From the NCBI RefSeq assembly GCF_037154075.1, contig NZ_JBANRJ010000001.1:2537501-2601500 (forward strand): 64,000 bases of DNA. The letters run 5' to 3'. Positions 1 through 8,073 of this stretch are shown piece by piece. How positions within the stretch are numbered: position 1 is the first letter of the stretch; each line of letters starts with the position of its first letter. Both the position numbers and the translations under genes were made by a program. This stretch comes from Sphingobium aromaticiconvertens (lineage in GTDB: Bacteria > Pseudomonadota > Alphaproteobacteria > Sphingomonadales > Sphingomonadaceae). The notes under the pieces are model-generated. The model did not search any database. It saw only the letters and a program-made list of their open reading frames with translations, and had not been told where the DNA came from.

Positions 1-83
1 CGCCATGACCTGTTCCGCCGGTAGTATCCCGACGGCACGCTCCGCGACATGATGGGCCTTGCGACGTGGGTCCGCAAGGCTGG

Positions 84-860
84 TCAGGCTTCCTCGACCA
101 CGCGGACGACGAGCGTGTCGCGAAAACGTGCGAGTTGATCCGCATCCACGCCTGCGGCCAGGAAGAAATCGTCGATCGAGCCCCATTCGCGCGTGATCCC
201 CCCGAGCGCGGAATCGAGGAACTCGAGATTAACACCGATCATCGTGTCGATCAGTGCCTCGCTCGGCCGGAAGCCGAAGGCTTCCTCGAATTGTTCGGGG
301 ATGCCGCCGCGAATACGCAGATTCTGCGCGAAGACGTCTGAGCGCTGATAGTCCGCCACGATCACGTCGCGTGGCACGCCCAGCGCCATCAGCAGGATCG
401 CCATCATCACGCCAGTGCGGTCTTTGCCCGCCGTGCAATGGACGAGAACGGGTGTCTCGCCATCGACGATCGCATCGATCAGCGATTTTAGATGCGGCCG
501 GATCGCGCCCGGAATCGCGGCGTAATTGCCGTTCAAGGCATTCCGTGCGCCTTCCGGGGTAGGGTCGTTCTTAAGCGTCATCCAGCCGTCGTTGGTCTCG
601 ACACGCAGATCGTTGGTGACGTCGAGGTTCAGCAACCGCGCCGTCTCGGTCCAGTCGTTTGGATCCTTGTTGCGCTCGGTATCGGCGCGAAGATCGCAGA
701 CGAGGCGGATGGCGAGCGCGGCGAGTTCCTTGCGGTGAACCTCCTGAAAGCTGGCCGGACCTTCGGAGCGATAGATCATGCCGGGCTTGAGCGCGCCGCC
801 ATCTTCGGTCGGCATGCCACCGACATCGCGGAAGTTGAGCTTGGAAAGCGCTTCGGTCAT
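84..860 (-). CDS. Tyrosine-protein phosphatase (Y_phosphatase3 type)
   Basis: This 258-residue protein should hydrolyse phosphotyrosine or a related phosphomonoester. The P-loop HCTAGKDRTG lies at residues 141-150, giving catalytic Cys142 and Arg148 in the CX5R signature, and an Asp in CDLRAD (about residue 56) is a possible general acid. The N-terminal NFRDVGGM segment is typical of the family, whose usual length is about 250 residues. No signal peptide is visible. The start is preceded by AGAGGTG a few bases upstream. It diverges from the SMP-30-like gene at 1040 with about 180 bp between them. A role in the neighbouring catabolism is not evident; it may be a flanking housekeeping gene. Confidence 0.9.
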   Translation of the reverse strand: MTEALSKLNFRDVGGMPTEDGGALKPGMIYRSEGPASFQEVHRKELAALAIRLVCDLRADTERNKDPNDWTETARLLNLDVTNDLRVETNDGWMTLKNDPTPEGARNALNGNYAAIPGAIRPHLKSLIDAIVDGETPVLVHCTAGKDRTGVMMAILLMALGVPRDVIVADYQRSDVFAQNLRIRGGIPEQFEEAFGFRPSEALIDTMIGVNLEFLDSALGGITREWGSIDDFFLAAGVDADQLARFRDTLVVRVVEEA

Positions 861-976
861 TTTACATCACCTCTTTAAGTCGGCCGCCGAATATCTTTGG
901 CATCGAGCGTAACCCGAAAGCATTGCAGAACCGAGACCGCGAAGAGATCGCCATTCCGCAGGCAAGCCTTCACCTG

Positions 977-992
977 CCAGAAGGCGGGTAGG
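977..992 (+). promoter_or_regulatory. Weak copy of the shared CCNNNC-N4-GRTAGG element
   Basis: The sequence CCAGAA-GGCG-GGTAGG has the invariant CC and GGTAGG parts of the element found upstream of eleven other genes here, but the distal half-site lacks its final C. It points toward the SMP-30-like gene and ends 47 bp before its ATG. Confidence 0.35.
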
Positions 993-1039
993 CCAGGCGG
1001 GCTAAAGATATACGCTGTGGGAAAGTGATTGGAGAGACG

Positions 1040-1963
1040 ATGGCGGGTAAGCTCGAATTCCTGACCAGCGGGCTGATGATGCCCGAAGGCCCGATCGCGA
1101 TGCCGGATGGCAGCGTACTGGTGGTCGAGGTGCTCGGCCGTCGCCTCACCCGCGTCGCCGCCGATGGCAGCCGCACGATCGTCGCCGAACTCGGCGGCGG
1201 GCCGAACGGTGCCGCGATCGGCCCGGACGGACGCTGTTATGTCTGCAACAATGGGGGTTTCGACCACGTCGAGCTCGAAGGCAGCGTGCTGCTGCCGCAC
1301 GAGGCACCCCATGATACGCCGCCGGGATCGATCCAGGTCGTAGATCTGGAAACCGGCGATTTCGAGACGCTCTACGCCCACAGCGAGGAAACACCGTTCT
1401 GGGGACCGAACGACATCGTGTTCGATGCCGCAGGTGGCTTCTGGTTCACCGATTTCGGGCGTGATCGGGGACGGGCGCGGATGCGTGGCGCGATCTATTA
1501 TGCGCAGGCGGACGGCAGCGCGATCCGCGAGGTCGTTTCGCCGGTCGATGCGCCCAACGGCATCGGACTCTCACCGGACGGTGGCACGCTCTATGTCGCC
1601 GCGACTTATGAGGCGCACCTGCTTAGCTTCCGCCTGTCGGCGCCCGGCATGATCGATCCAGCGGGCGCGATGATGCCGAACGGCGCCAGCATCGTCGGCC
1701 GAGCTGGGCCGGGGCAGTATCTCGACAGCCTTGCGGTGGATGGCGCCGGCCGGATTTGTGTCGCATCTCCGGGTGGTGGCGCGATCCTGGTATTCTTGCC
1801 GGAAGGCGGCTCGCCAGACGTCATCGCCATGCCTGATTTCCTCACCACCAACATCTGCTTCGGCGGACCCGATTTAAAGACCGCCTATGTGACGCTGGGC
1901 AGCACCGGGCGCGTGGCGGTGCTGAACTGGGATGTGCCCGGCCTGGAACTTGCTTATGCCTGA
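1040..1963 (+). CDS. SMP-30/gluconolactonase family protein
   Basis: This 307-residue protein has the six-bladed propeller pattern of SMP-30/gluconolactonase/LRE enzymes, which open lactones with a divalent metal. The expected metal ligands are visible as Glu16 in MMPEGP, an Asn in WGPNDIVFD, an Asn in APNGIGLSPDG and an Asp in LDSLAVDGAG. An in-frame GTG lies 15 bases upstream, but ATG at 1040 has GGAGAG three bases before it and gives the family's usual N-terminus, so I prefer it. The substrate is unknown. In a ring-degrading region it could hydrolyse a lactone formed by Baeyer-Villiger or extradiol chemistry, which is inference only. Confidence 0.85.
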   Translation: MAGKLEFLTSGLMMPEGPIAMPDGSVLVVEVLGRRLTRVAADGSRTIVAELGGGPNGAAIGPDGRCYVCNNGGFDHVELEGSVLLPHEAPHDTPPGSIQVVDLETGDFETLYAHSEETPFWGPNDIVFDAAGGFWFTDFGRDRGRARMRGAIYYAQADGSAIREVVSPVDAPNGIGLSPDGGTLYVAATYEAHLLSFRLSAPGMIDPAGAMMPNGASIVGRAGPGQYLDSLAVDGAGRICVASPGGGAILVFLPEGGSPDVIAMPDFLTTNICFGGPDLKTAYVTLGSTGRVAVLNWDVPGLELAYA

Positions 1964-2008
1964 GGTGATCATCTAGGGTCAGGACCTATTAAATCGTCGA
2001 ACAGGAAG

Positions 2009-2040
2009 GGGGCGTCGCAGGACGCGCGCCTTTTTGTTTT
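2009..2040 (+). terminator. Possible Rho-independent terminator after the SMP-30-like gene
   Basis: A GC-rich hairpin with a GCGTC/GACGC stem and GCAG loop is followed by CGCGCC and a run of five T, then TTTT. It lies between the convergent SMP-30-like and kinase genes. The stem is short and followed by five unpaired bases before the T run, so the call is tentative. Confidence 0.4.
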
Positions 2041-2087
2041 CCTGGCGAAACAGCTTCAGACTGGGCGCGGTCGAACCGCGCCCGGTC

Positions 2088-3236
2088 TCATTCGCACAGC
2101 AACAGCTTCCAGGAGCCGAGATCCTCGCCGGCCGTGAAGAAACGCTCGTTCATTGGCAGGCCGTTCTGCCCCCAGTGATCCATGTTGGCGGCCCATGCCT
2201 GAATTCCGTACATTACCCAGCGCGGAATCTGCTCCCAGATCTCGTCTATGCCGATGACGTCGGTGGCACCCTCCTTGATCAGGCAGTCGCGATAATGCGC
2301 GACCAGATCGCGGTGGCTTTGACGGCGTTCCTCAATGGTGAGCGATCCGACGGTGAAATAGGTGACGTCGCGCCACGGGCGGCCGCGCCGACCCAGTTGC
2401 CAATCGAGCCACATCCGCTCGCCATTGGGTAGGATATAGGTGTTGCCCTGATGGCAATCGCCCAGGATCACGCAATAGGGCGCCTTGAACTTTCGTTCGT
2501 AATCGACAAGCGCGTCATAGGCGCGTTCGAGACGTGACGGGTCGTCGAGATAATGTTTCGGCGCGATCCCGCAGAAATTGGGCTCCTTGCGATTTTCGCC
2601 GAGCCAGTGATCCATCAGGCGCACCTGATCGTAATCGACCGGAACCTCCATCGACGTCGGCAGCCAGGGCGCCGCGTCCGGCGTGATCAGCGGGCTGTTC
2701 CACAGGCCGGCATGGAGCTTGGCGAGATCCGCCAGCCCGCTTGCGACACCGTCGACGCCGGAATGCTGGAGGCTGTGTCCAAACTTGCCGCCGCGGTCGA
2801 TCAGGTCTTCCAGCACGACCAAGCCCTGGCCCGAGCCATCGTCGTTCCAGTCCGCATAATAGCAGGTCGCGGTGTGCGCCGTCAGCCGGTCGGTCAGGAA
2901 ATGATAGAAGCGCGCCTCGAGCGCATGGATGTCGACATTGTCGAACTGCCCGCCCCAGTTCGACTTGATGCACAGGTTCCGAGGCAGCCCCGCCGCCTTG
3001 CCGGCATCGTTCCAGTCGACGGCGACGCGGATCTTGGTGGTATGGCTGTCGAACATCTGCACGACCTCCATCGCATACGCGGCGATGCCAGGATATTTGT
3101 TCGCCATGATCCGGCCGAGCCAGTCCGCATCCGGACGGAACCGCTCCATCGGGATCTGTTCGGTCCGGCTCTGATAGGGTCTGGGCACCGGGTTCTGGTC
3201 GATCACCCGGCTTCGCGTGCGTTGTGCTTCCGCCAT
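2088..3236 (-). CDS. EcKL/CHK-type phosphotransferase (small-molecule kinase)
   Basis: This 382-residue protein has the protein-kinase-like fold of aminoglycoside/choline kinases, closest by motif to the ecdysteroid-kinase-like (CHK/DUF1679) branch. The catalytic loop reads GDCHQGN with Asp260 and Asn265, the metal-binding motif is LDWQ with Asp279, and it is followed by the branch-typical RRGRPWRDVTYF. Lys91 in CIKSNW is the likely ATP-binding lysine. The base before GD is Leu rather than the usual His. A second copy at 15696-16790 shares the same order of motifs. Known members phosphorylate hydroxylated steroids or small alcohols; the substrate here is not known. The gene lies 32 bp downstream of the MFS gene's stop, in the same orientation, so the two may be co-transcribed. 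Confidence 0.85.
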   Translation of the reverse strand: MAEAQRTRSRVIDQNPVPRPYQSRTEQIPMERFRPDADWLGRIMANKYPGIAAYAMEVVQMFDSHTTKIRVAVDWNDAGKAAGLPRNLCIKSNWGGQFDNVDIHALEARFYHFLTDRLTAHTATCYYADWNDDGSGQGLVVLEDLIDRGGKFGHSLQHSGVDGVASGLADLAKLHAGLWNSPLITPDAAPWLPTSMEVPVDYDQVRLMDHWLGENRKEPNFCGIAPKHYLDDPSRLERAYDALVDYERKFKAPYCVILGDCHQGNTYILPNGERMWLDWQLGRRGRPWRDVTYFTVGSLTIEERRQSHRDLVAHYRDCLIKEGATDVIGIDEIWEQIPRWVMYGIQAWAANMDHWGQNGLPMNERFFTAGEDLGSWKLLLCE

Positions 3237-3268
3237 GATTATCCTCTCACTTTCTTGTTTTGGAAATT

Positions 3269-4570
3269 TCAGATCTCTTCCGCTCGCTTTATACTGTGTG
3301 AAGCCAGGACGAGGTGAACGCCGCCCCAGAGGACGAACACCATCGCGATACCGATGCCCCAGGCGACGCCGCGCGTGCCGCCGACATAATCGCTAATCGC
3401 GCCGATCAGGAACGTGCCCGCACCCACGCCGATCAGGTTTGCGCCAAGTTGCACTAGCGAGACCGCAAGCCCACGCAGTCGGGCGCCTGCAATATGCACG
3501 ATCACAGCGTAGATAGGCCCGTTATACGAAGCGCAGAAGAATCCGCATGCCATCATAAACGCCATGGTGATCGTGAAATCGTCGAAGGCGACGGTGCCGA
3601 CGCCGGTTAGGGCAGTGACGAAGGGGATGGTCGCACCGAGCATGGCCGTCCGCGCCGGATTGAAGCCGCCCATCCGTCGGTTGAGCCAATCGGCACCCCA
3701 GCCTGCCGCGAAGCCGCCCAACGATCCGACGACGCCGAAAGCGATCGCGACCGTCAGCCCCGCCTTGCTGATGGGCATGTCGTGGACGCGGATCAGGAAC
3801 GTCGTGAGCCAAGTGCTCATCCCGTAGATGCCGGTTGCGATCAGGATGATCGCGGTGATGCAATGCGCAAGGCCGGGACGGCCGAGGAGCAGACGGATAC
3901 GTACTCTAAGGCTCGCGGTCTCGAGTGCCGCGTCCGAGGGGACGACCGCATCGCGGCCCCCGCGCTTGGGTTCACGCACCGTGAAGAGCAGCAGCGGGGC
4001 GATCAACAGTCCGGGGATGCCGGCGGCGAAGAATGCCCAGCGCCAGCCATAGGCCTGTACGATCGCGCCGCCGACGAAGAAGGCGATGGCTAGGCCGATG
4101 CCCGAACTAAGATACCAGAGTCCGATCGCGGTCGACCGCTTGTCCTTGTCGAAATAGTCGCTGAGCAGCGACATGCCGGTGGGCGATCCTGCCGCTTCTG
4201 CGGTGCCGACCGCCGCGCGGCCGAGCAGCAGCGTCCAGAACCCGGTTGCGAGTCCGCACAATGCTGTGGCGCTGCTCCAGATTGTGAGCGCCAGCGTCAT
4301 GATATTGCGCCGGTTGTGGCGATCGACGGCCATGCCGAAGGGAATTGCGGAGATCGCGAAGAAGATCCCATAGGCGAAGCCAGCGAGAAACCCGAGCTCG
4401 CGGTCCGTCAGGCCGAATTCCTTGCCGACGGGCGCGAGCACCAGGCCGATGATCGCCCGATCGATACCGTGGCAGGTCTGCGCCAGCGTCAGGACGCCAA
4501 GAACGTACCAGCTATAGCGCTCGGACACAGTCTTCACGGTTTCAGTGGTGCGGAAATCATTGGCCAGCAT
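3269..4570 (-). CDS. MFS transporter
   Basis: This 433-residue protein has about twelve hydrophobic segments and the MFS loop 2-3 motif at GMAVDRHNRRN. Two halves with symmetric motifs are visible, the second around GWGADWLNRRMGG. Such carriers in catabolic clusters import organic acids or terpenoid-like substrates; the specificity cannot be read from sequence. The reading frame extends 81 codons further upstream, but that extension is arginine- and proline-rich and non-homologous in look. ATG at 4570 follows GAGAGGA and gives a normal MFS N-terminus. It diverges from the luciferase-like gene at 5202 across a 631-bp gap. Confidence 0.88.
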   Translation of the reverse strand: MLANDFRTTETVKTVSERYSWYVLGVLTLAQTCHGIDRAIIGLVLAPVGKEFGLTDRELGFLAGFAYGIFFAISAIPFGMAVDRHNRRNIMTLALTIWSSATALCGLATGFWTLLLGRAAVGTAEAAGSPTGMSLLSDYFDKDKRSTAIGLWYLSSGIGLAIAFFVGGAIVQAYGWRWAFFAAGIPGLLIAPLLLFTVREPKRGGRDAVVPSDAALETASLRVRIRLLLGRPGLAHCITAIILIATGIYGMSTWLTTFLIRVHDMPISKAGLTVAIAFGVVGSLGGFAAGWGADWLNRRMGGFNPARTAMLGATIPFVTALTGVGTVAFDDFTITMAFMMACGFFCASYNGPIYAVIVHIAGARLRGLAVSLVQLGANLIGVGAGTFLIGAISDYVGGTRGVAWGIGIAMVFVLWGGVHLVLASHSIKRAEEI

Positions 4571-5201
4571 TAGAAAAAATCCTCTCGCGGAGTATGCATC
4601 TCGCGGCGCGCCTGATGAGCGCAGCCTCAGCATTCCCGTGCGCGGCCCGACAAAGACCTGTCGTAGGAAAGGTGGCGGCCAAGGCCTTGTGGATGGAAGT
4701 TCCGTCATCAGCCGTTTCCGGCGCGATCGAATGCGACTTGGCGGTCGGGCGATACAATCGCTGCGGCCGCGGGAGCCTGGATTGTATGGATGGCAACAGG
4801 GTGTTGATTTCAAATGAGATGTGACCCAAGAAGGTCAGGAATTTCCATTAAGAATTGACCCATGTTGAACTCACCCCAGGCTTTGGCGAGCGAGGGGTCG
4901 TGGAGTGTTGGACATGGCATCATTGAGCGTTATCACATGCTGCTCGACGCGCCGCCGCCGATAGCTTGGCCGAATGTAAGCGTGCGAACCGGCGTCGAAG
5001 CGTAATCCGCAGTTAAAACCTATCTAACTGAATTATATGTTAAAATTTTCCATGTAGGGACGGTCGGCACTTGTACGGATTGCGCGGTCGTTATGAACCG
5101 CGAGCGCAAATATTCAACTATCCTTCGACAGGGGAAAGAGCCGAAAAGCTTGGGCACCGACAGTCCTGCAATGGACAAATTTGGTTGCAAGGGAGCGGGT
5201 A
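4571..5201. other. 631-bp non-coding gap with a tandem repeat
   Basis: No convincing gene is seen between the MFS gene and the luciferase-like gene. The stretch holds two imperfect direct repeats (4806-4828 and 4840-4862, sharing GACCCA and an ATTTC core) that resemble the multiple end-repeats of IS21-type elements. It also holds a single CCTATC half-site at 5019-5024 and an AT-rich stretch near 5030-5060 that could carry promoters for both divergent genes. Confidence 0.6.
4806..4862. repeat. Tandem imperfect direct repeat, possible IS21-type end remnant
   Basis: Two 23-bp units start at 4806 and 4840. On the minus strand both read TGGGTCA, six variable bases, then a GAAAT-containing tail. 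IS21-family elements carry several such repeats near their ends. No transposase frame is intact next to them, so this would be an old remnant. Confidence 0.35.
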
Positions 5202-6224
5202 ATGACCCAACGCAAAGCAGTGTGGGCGCAACTTGTACCGATGCCCGGCGAAACCCTGGCCTCAGTGGCGCAGGGGTACGAGGCGGCCGGGGTTGCGGGC
5301 ATGTGGGCGCCGCAGATGTTTGGTGCTCCTTTCACCACATTGGCGGCTGCGGCGCCGGTTACGGAGCGAATCAAACTTGGGACAGGTATTGCGCTGGCTT
5401 TTGTTCGTAGCCCTCTCGAGACTGCGTGCAGTGCAATTGACCTTGACCTTATCAGCAATGGCAGGGTGGTTCTGGGGCTGGGATCCAGCGCTCAAAGCCA
5501 GATAGAAGGCTCCTTCGGCAGCACTTATGGCAAGCCGCTGGCGCACATGCGCGAAATCGTAGGCATGATCCGAGAGATTGTGGCGCGGGGCCATACCGGA
5601 GAATTGACGCAGTTGGAGGGCGAATATCATCGCCTCGACCTGTCGCATTTTCGCCTTCTTCAGCCGCCGGTACGAAGCGACATTCCTATCGTCTTGCCTG
5701 CCGTGTTCCAGAAAGCCTGCGCCCAGGCGGGAGAGATTGCCGACGGGCTATTGGGCCACCCGTTGTGGAACGATGCCTGGATCGAGCGAGAGGTGATCGC
5801 CAATCTCAAAACGGGGCTCGATCGGAGCGGTCGGGCTCGCAAGGACTTCTCGCTCAACATCTCGATCTTTACTGCGATCGCGGAGGATCGGCGCGAAGCG
5901 CTTGAAGATTGTCGCCCGACTGTGGCTTATTATAGTCAGTCGCCCCAATATCTGCGCTACTTCGAGGAAATAGGCTTCGGCCGGGAGGCAGCGGCGATTC
6001 AGGCTGCCTTCGCACGGGGGGATGATGTTGCTATGACCGCAGCCTGCACCGATGCGATGGTGGAAAGCATTGCGATCGTCGGTTCGGCTGACGAAGTGCG
6101 CGCGCGGGTGGAGAAGCGCGCGATGCATGCCGACGCGATCACTCCGGTCATTCCGCACTATGGCTTGTCACCGGAAAAGAGTGCAGCTTATTCCAAGCGC
6201 ATAGCGGACATTTTTTATGGATGA
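5202..6224 (+). CDS. LLM-class flavin-dependent oxidoreductase
   Basis: This 340-residue protein has the luciferase-like (bacterial luciferase/F420-dependent) TIM-barrel pattern, for example the early GYEAAGVAGMWAPQMFGAPF, the RIKLGTGIALAFVRSP strand and LISNGRVVLGLGSSA. Members use reduced flavin or F420 to oxygenate or dehydrogenate substrates. An upstream TTG could extend it by seven codons, but ATG at 5202 has AGGGAG about seven bases before it. The stop overlaps the start of the methyltransferase gene by eight bases, so the two are probably translated together and act on one compound. The cofactor (FMNH2 or F420H2) cannot be fixed from the sequence. Confidence 0.88.
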   Translation: MTQRKAVWAQLVPMPGETLASVAQGYEAAGVAGMWAPQMFGAPFTTLAAAAPVTERIKLGTGIALAFVRSPLETACSAIDLDLISNGRVVLGLGSSAQSQIEGSFGSTYGKPLAHMREIVGMIREIVARGHTGELTQLEGEYHRLDLSHFRLLQPPVRSDIPIVLPAVFQKACAQAGEIADGLLGHPLWNDAWIEREVIANLKTGLDRSGRARKDFSLNISIFTAIAEDRREALEDCRPTVAYYSQSPQYLRYFEEIGFGREAAAIQAAFARGDDVAMTAACTDAMVESIAIVGSADEVRARVEKRAMHADAITPVIPHYGLSPEKSAAYSKRIADIFYG

Positions 6225-7275
6225 AGGAAAAGCCAATCCGATAGCCCCGATGGCTGGGGGCGGGCTTTATAATCGGCATTCTTCCCTTCAGAACGCCAAT
6301 CTCCAATCTGCCCTGCCCCTGTTGGGGGCGGCTGCGCAGATCGTGGCAAACGAGGGGCCCGCAGTCGTGACGATTGCGGACTATGGCGCGTCGCAGGGCC
6401 GTAATTCGATGACGCCCATTGGCAGGGCGATAGACCTCGTCCGCTCAACCAATCCAGACCGGCCCGTTCAGGTCGTCCATACCGACTTGCCTTCCAACGA
6501 CTTTGCCTCGCTATTCACCCTGCTGGATAGTGATCCGACCAGCTATCTGAAGGGGAGGAGCGGGATTTTTCCCTCGGCAATAGGGCGGTCCTATTTCGAC
6601 ATCATATTGCCGCCGGGTAGCGTGGATCTGGGCTGGTCATCCAATGCGCTGCACTGGATGAGTGGCAGTCCTGTCGACGTCGATGATCATGGCTGGGCGA
6701 TCTTCAGTCAGGAAGCAGGGGCATGTGCCGCCGTGGATGCGCTCCTCGCAGATGATTGGTTACGCTTTCTCACGGCCCGCAGTGCCGAACTGCGTCCCGG
6801 AGGGCGGCTCATTTGCCAGTTCATGGGGCGCGGCCCGGTTCATCATGGGTTTGAATGGATGGCCGGGCATTTCTGGCAGTCGATCGTGGCGTTGCGGGAA
6901 GAAGGGTGGTTAACGGCCGAGGAAACTCGACAGATGACAGCGCCATCGGCTGGTCGGTCGTTAGAGCAACTGGCCGCACCGTTTGATAAAGGACGGGTAC
7001 CCGATTTGAATCTCGAACACCTGACCCTGTTCGAATCTCCCGACCCCTATTGGGATGAGTTCCAGAGTTCAGGCGACGCGGAACGGTTGGGGACTCAATG
7101 GGCCAATATGATGCGGGCCGCCAACGGCCCGAATTTCGTGGCGGCCGTCAACGCATCGCGTGATCATAACGCCATCCTCAATGCCCTCGTAAAGACGCTC
7201 TCTGCTCGTATCGCTGCCGATCCCCAGCGGAGCCACTCTTGGAATGTTCTCGTTTCCATCAGCAAACGGTTTTGA
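6217..7275 (+). CDS. SABATH-type carboxyl methyltransferase
   Basis: This 352-residue protein matches the SABATH family (salicylic acid, jasmonate, juvenile hormone acid and gibberellin carboxyl methyltransferases). Landmarks in order are GGGLYNRHSSLQ (residues 14-25), the SAM-binding ADYGASQGRNS (54-64), DLPSNDFASLF (90-100) and GWSSNALHWMS (139-149). The family esterifies small carboxylic acids using SAM and is best known from plants and insects; bacterial members are rarer. The start overlaps the upstream luciferase-like gene by eight bases. It may mask or release a carboxylate of the pathway substrate, or make a signal ester; this is inference. Confidence 0.82.
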   Translation: MDEGKANPIAPMAGGGLYNRHSSLQNANLQSALPLLGAAAQIVANEGPAVVTIADYGASQGRNSMTPIGRAIDLVRSTNPDRPVQVVHTDLPSNDFASLFTLLDSDPTSYLKGRSGIFPSAIGRSYFDIILPPGSVDLGWSSNALHWMSGSPVDVDDHGWAIFSQEAGACAAVDALLADDWLRFLTARSAELRPGGRLICQFMGRGPVHHGFEWMAGHFWQSIVALREEGWLTAEETRQMTAPSAGRSLEQLAAPFDKGRVPDLNLEHLTLFESPDPYWDEFQSSGDAERLGTQWANMMRAANGPNFVAAVNASRDHNAILNALVKTLSARIAADPQRSHSWNVLVSISKRF

Positions 7276-7313
7276 AACGCCGCTCGCAAAAGTCATTTTA
7301 CGTGAAAAGAAAG

Positions 7314-7353
7314 TGCCCCCAAGATCCGTCAGCTACGACGGATTTTGGGGGCA
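7314..7353 (+). terminator. 17-bp stem hairpin after the methyltransferase gene
   Basis: Arms at 7314-7330 and 7337-7353 pair over all 17 positions with a single G-T wobble, closing a six-base AGCTAC loop. It starts 39 bp after the methyltransferase stop. No T run follows, so it may terminate by other means, stabilise mRNA ends, or be part of a mobile remnant. Confidence 0.55.
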
Positions 7354-7379
7354 TGTCGATGACAGCGATCAGGCTCGCA

Positions 7380-7672
7380 GATAAAGCTTGCCGATATGCC
7401 GCGCGCGCGTTGAGCTATCCCATTGGATCGCATCGGCACGTGCTGCCAGCGTAAGATCGGTCATCCTTGTGATCACCTTTTGAATCAGAAGGCACGACAT
7501 TGCGCGTTATGGCATTACCAATGCAGATGTGCATACCGTGACCGAAGGCAAGGTGATCCTTGACGTTCGGCCGGTCGATGTCGAACTTGTATGGATCTGG
7601 ATAGGCTGAAGGGGCGTGGCAAGCGACGCCCAGAAGAGCATGGGCCTCGAACTGGAGAACAAGGTCCGTCAA
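7380..7672 (-). pseudogene. Cytochrome P450 C-terminal remnant
   Basis: The minus strand encodes a P450-like tail: YPDPYKFDIDRP followed by the haem-ligand loop FGHGMHICIG, whose Cys would bind haem iron. No start, I-helix or ExxR region is present upstream, where the frame abuts the NTF2-like remnant. Shortly after the haem loop the frame stops resembling a P450, and a neighbouring frame continues to a stop near 7380, which suggests a frameshift. The gene is therefore truncated and broken. An intact P450 lies at 22131-23354 but differs at the haem loop. Confidence 0.6.
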
Positions 7673-7794
7673 TTTTCAGGATGCGTGGGGCGACCATGTC
7701 CGCACCAGATGGTCGCAGTTTATGAGTTCGACGAGGATGGGCTGATCGCGCGCTGGCGCGACTATCTCAATATGCCGGATTTGACCGCAAGATG
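7640..7794 (+). pseudogene. NTF2/SnoaL-like C-terminal remnant
   Basis: The last codons read VYEFDEDGLIARWRDYLNM and then a short tail before TGA at 7792-7794. This is the typical C-terminal strand pattern of limonene-epoxide-hydrolase/SnoaL-type NTF2 proteins. Only about 30 recognisable residues remain, and the 5' part merges into the P450 remnant on the other strand. It appears non-functional. Confidence 0.5.
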
Positions 7795-7797
7795 ACG

Positions 7798-8073
7798 CTA
7801 AAACTGGAACAACACGAGTAGTGTGACACAGGTGACGAGAACCCAGCCCTGGAACAGGCAAAGCAGGAAGGGCGGTGCATGGCGCAGTTCCATGAATTCC
7901 CGCCCCAACAACAGCACTTTGGTGAAGGCAATGAGGAGGATGAGCGCACGGGCCACGCTTGCGCTGCCCAGCGACATGCTTTCGAATGACAAGAGGGTGG
8001 CGGCGACGAGCATCGCCCAGACCAGGGTGATGCGGTTCGCGTAAACGCCGGGCTTGGCAGTATCGGTCCTCAT
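7798..8073 (-). CDS. Small oxidase subunit IV/NorF-like membrane protein
   Basis: This 91-residue protein has three hydrophobic segments and the LLIAFTKVLLLGREFMELR stretch seen in prokaryotic cytochrome c oxidase subunit IV and NorF proteins. ATG at 8073 overlaps the stop of the subunit III-like gene as ATGA, which fixes the start over longer upstream options. It is the last gene of a three-gene membrane operon. No catalytic subunit I/II or NorB/NorC gene is nearby, so its partner oxidase must be encoded elsewhere or the trio has an independent role. Confidence 0.7.
   Translation of the reverse strand: MRTDTAKPGVYANRITLVWAMLVAATLLSFESMSLGSASVARALILLIAFTKVLLLGREFMELRHAPPFLLCLFQGWVLVTCVTLLVLFQF

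Larger units (their letters stand above)
7276..7797. other. 522-bp scar with two gene remnants and a hairpin
   Basis: There is no intact gene here. It holds a strong hairpin (7314-7353), a minus-strand P450 C-terminal remnant, and a plus-strand NTF2-like C-terminal remnant whose junction with the P450 piece lies near 7660-7680. The tail-to-tail joining of two truncated genes indicates a past deletion or rearrangement. Confidence 0.65.

Noticed and set aside
1..83. Possible partial gene at the left edge
   Set aside because: Open frames exist on the minus strand but are too short to assign a protein or even a strand.
4545..4829. Frames on both strands over the MFS start
   Set aside because: They are Arg/Pro-rich, lack motifs and conflict with the clear MFS start at 4570.
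5019..5024. CCTATC half-site before the luciferase-like gene
   Set aside because: The other half and the CC pair are missing, and it would face the MFS gene from 449 bp away.
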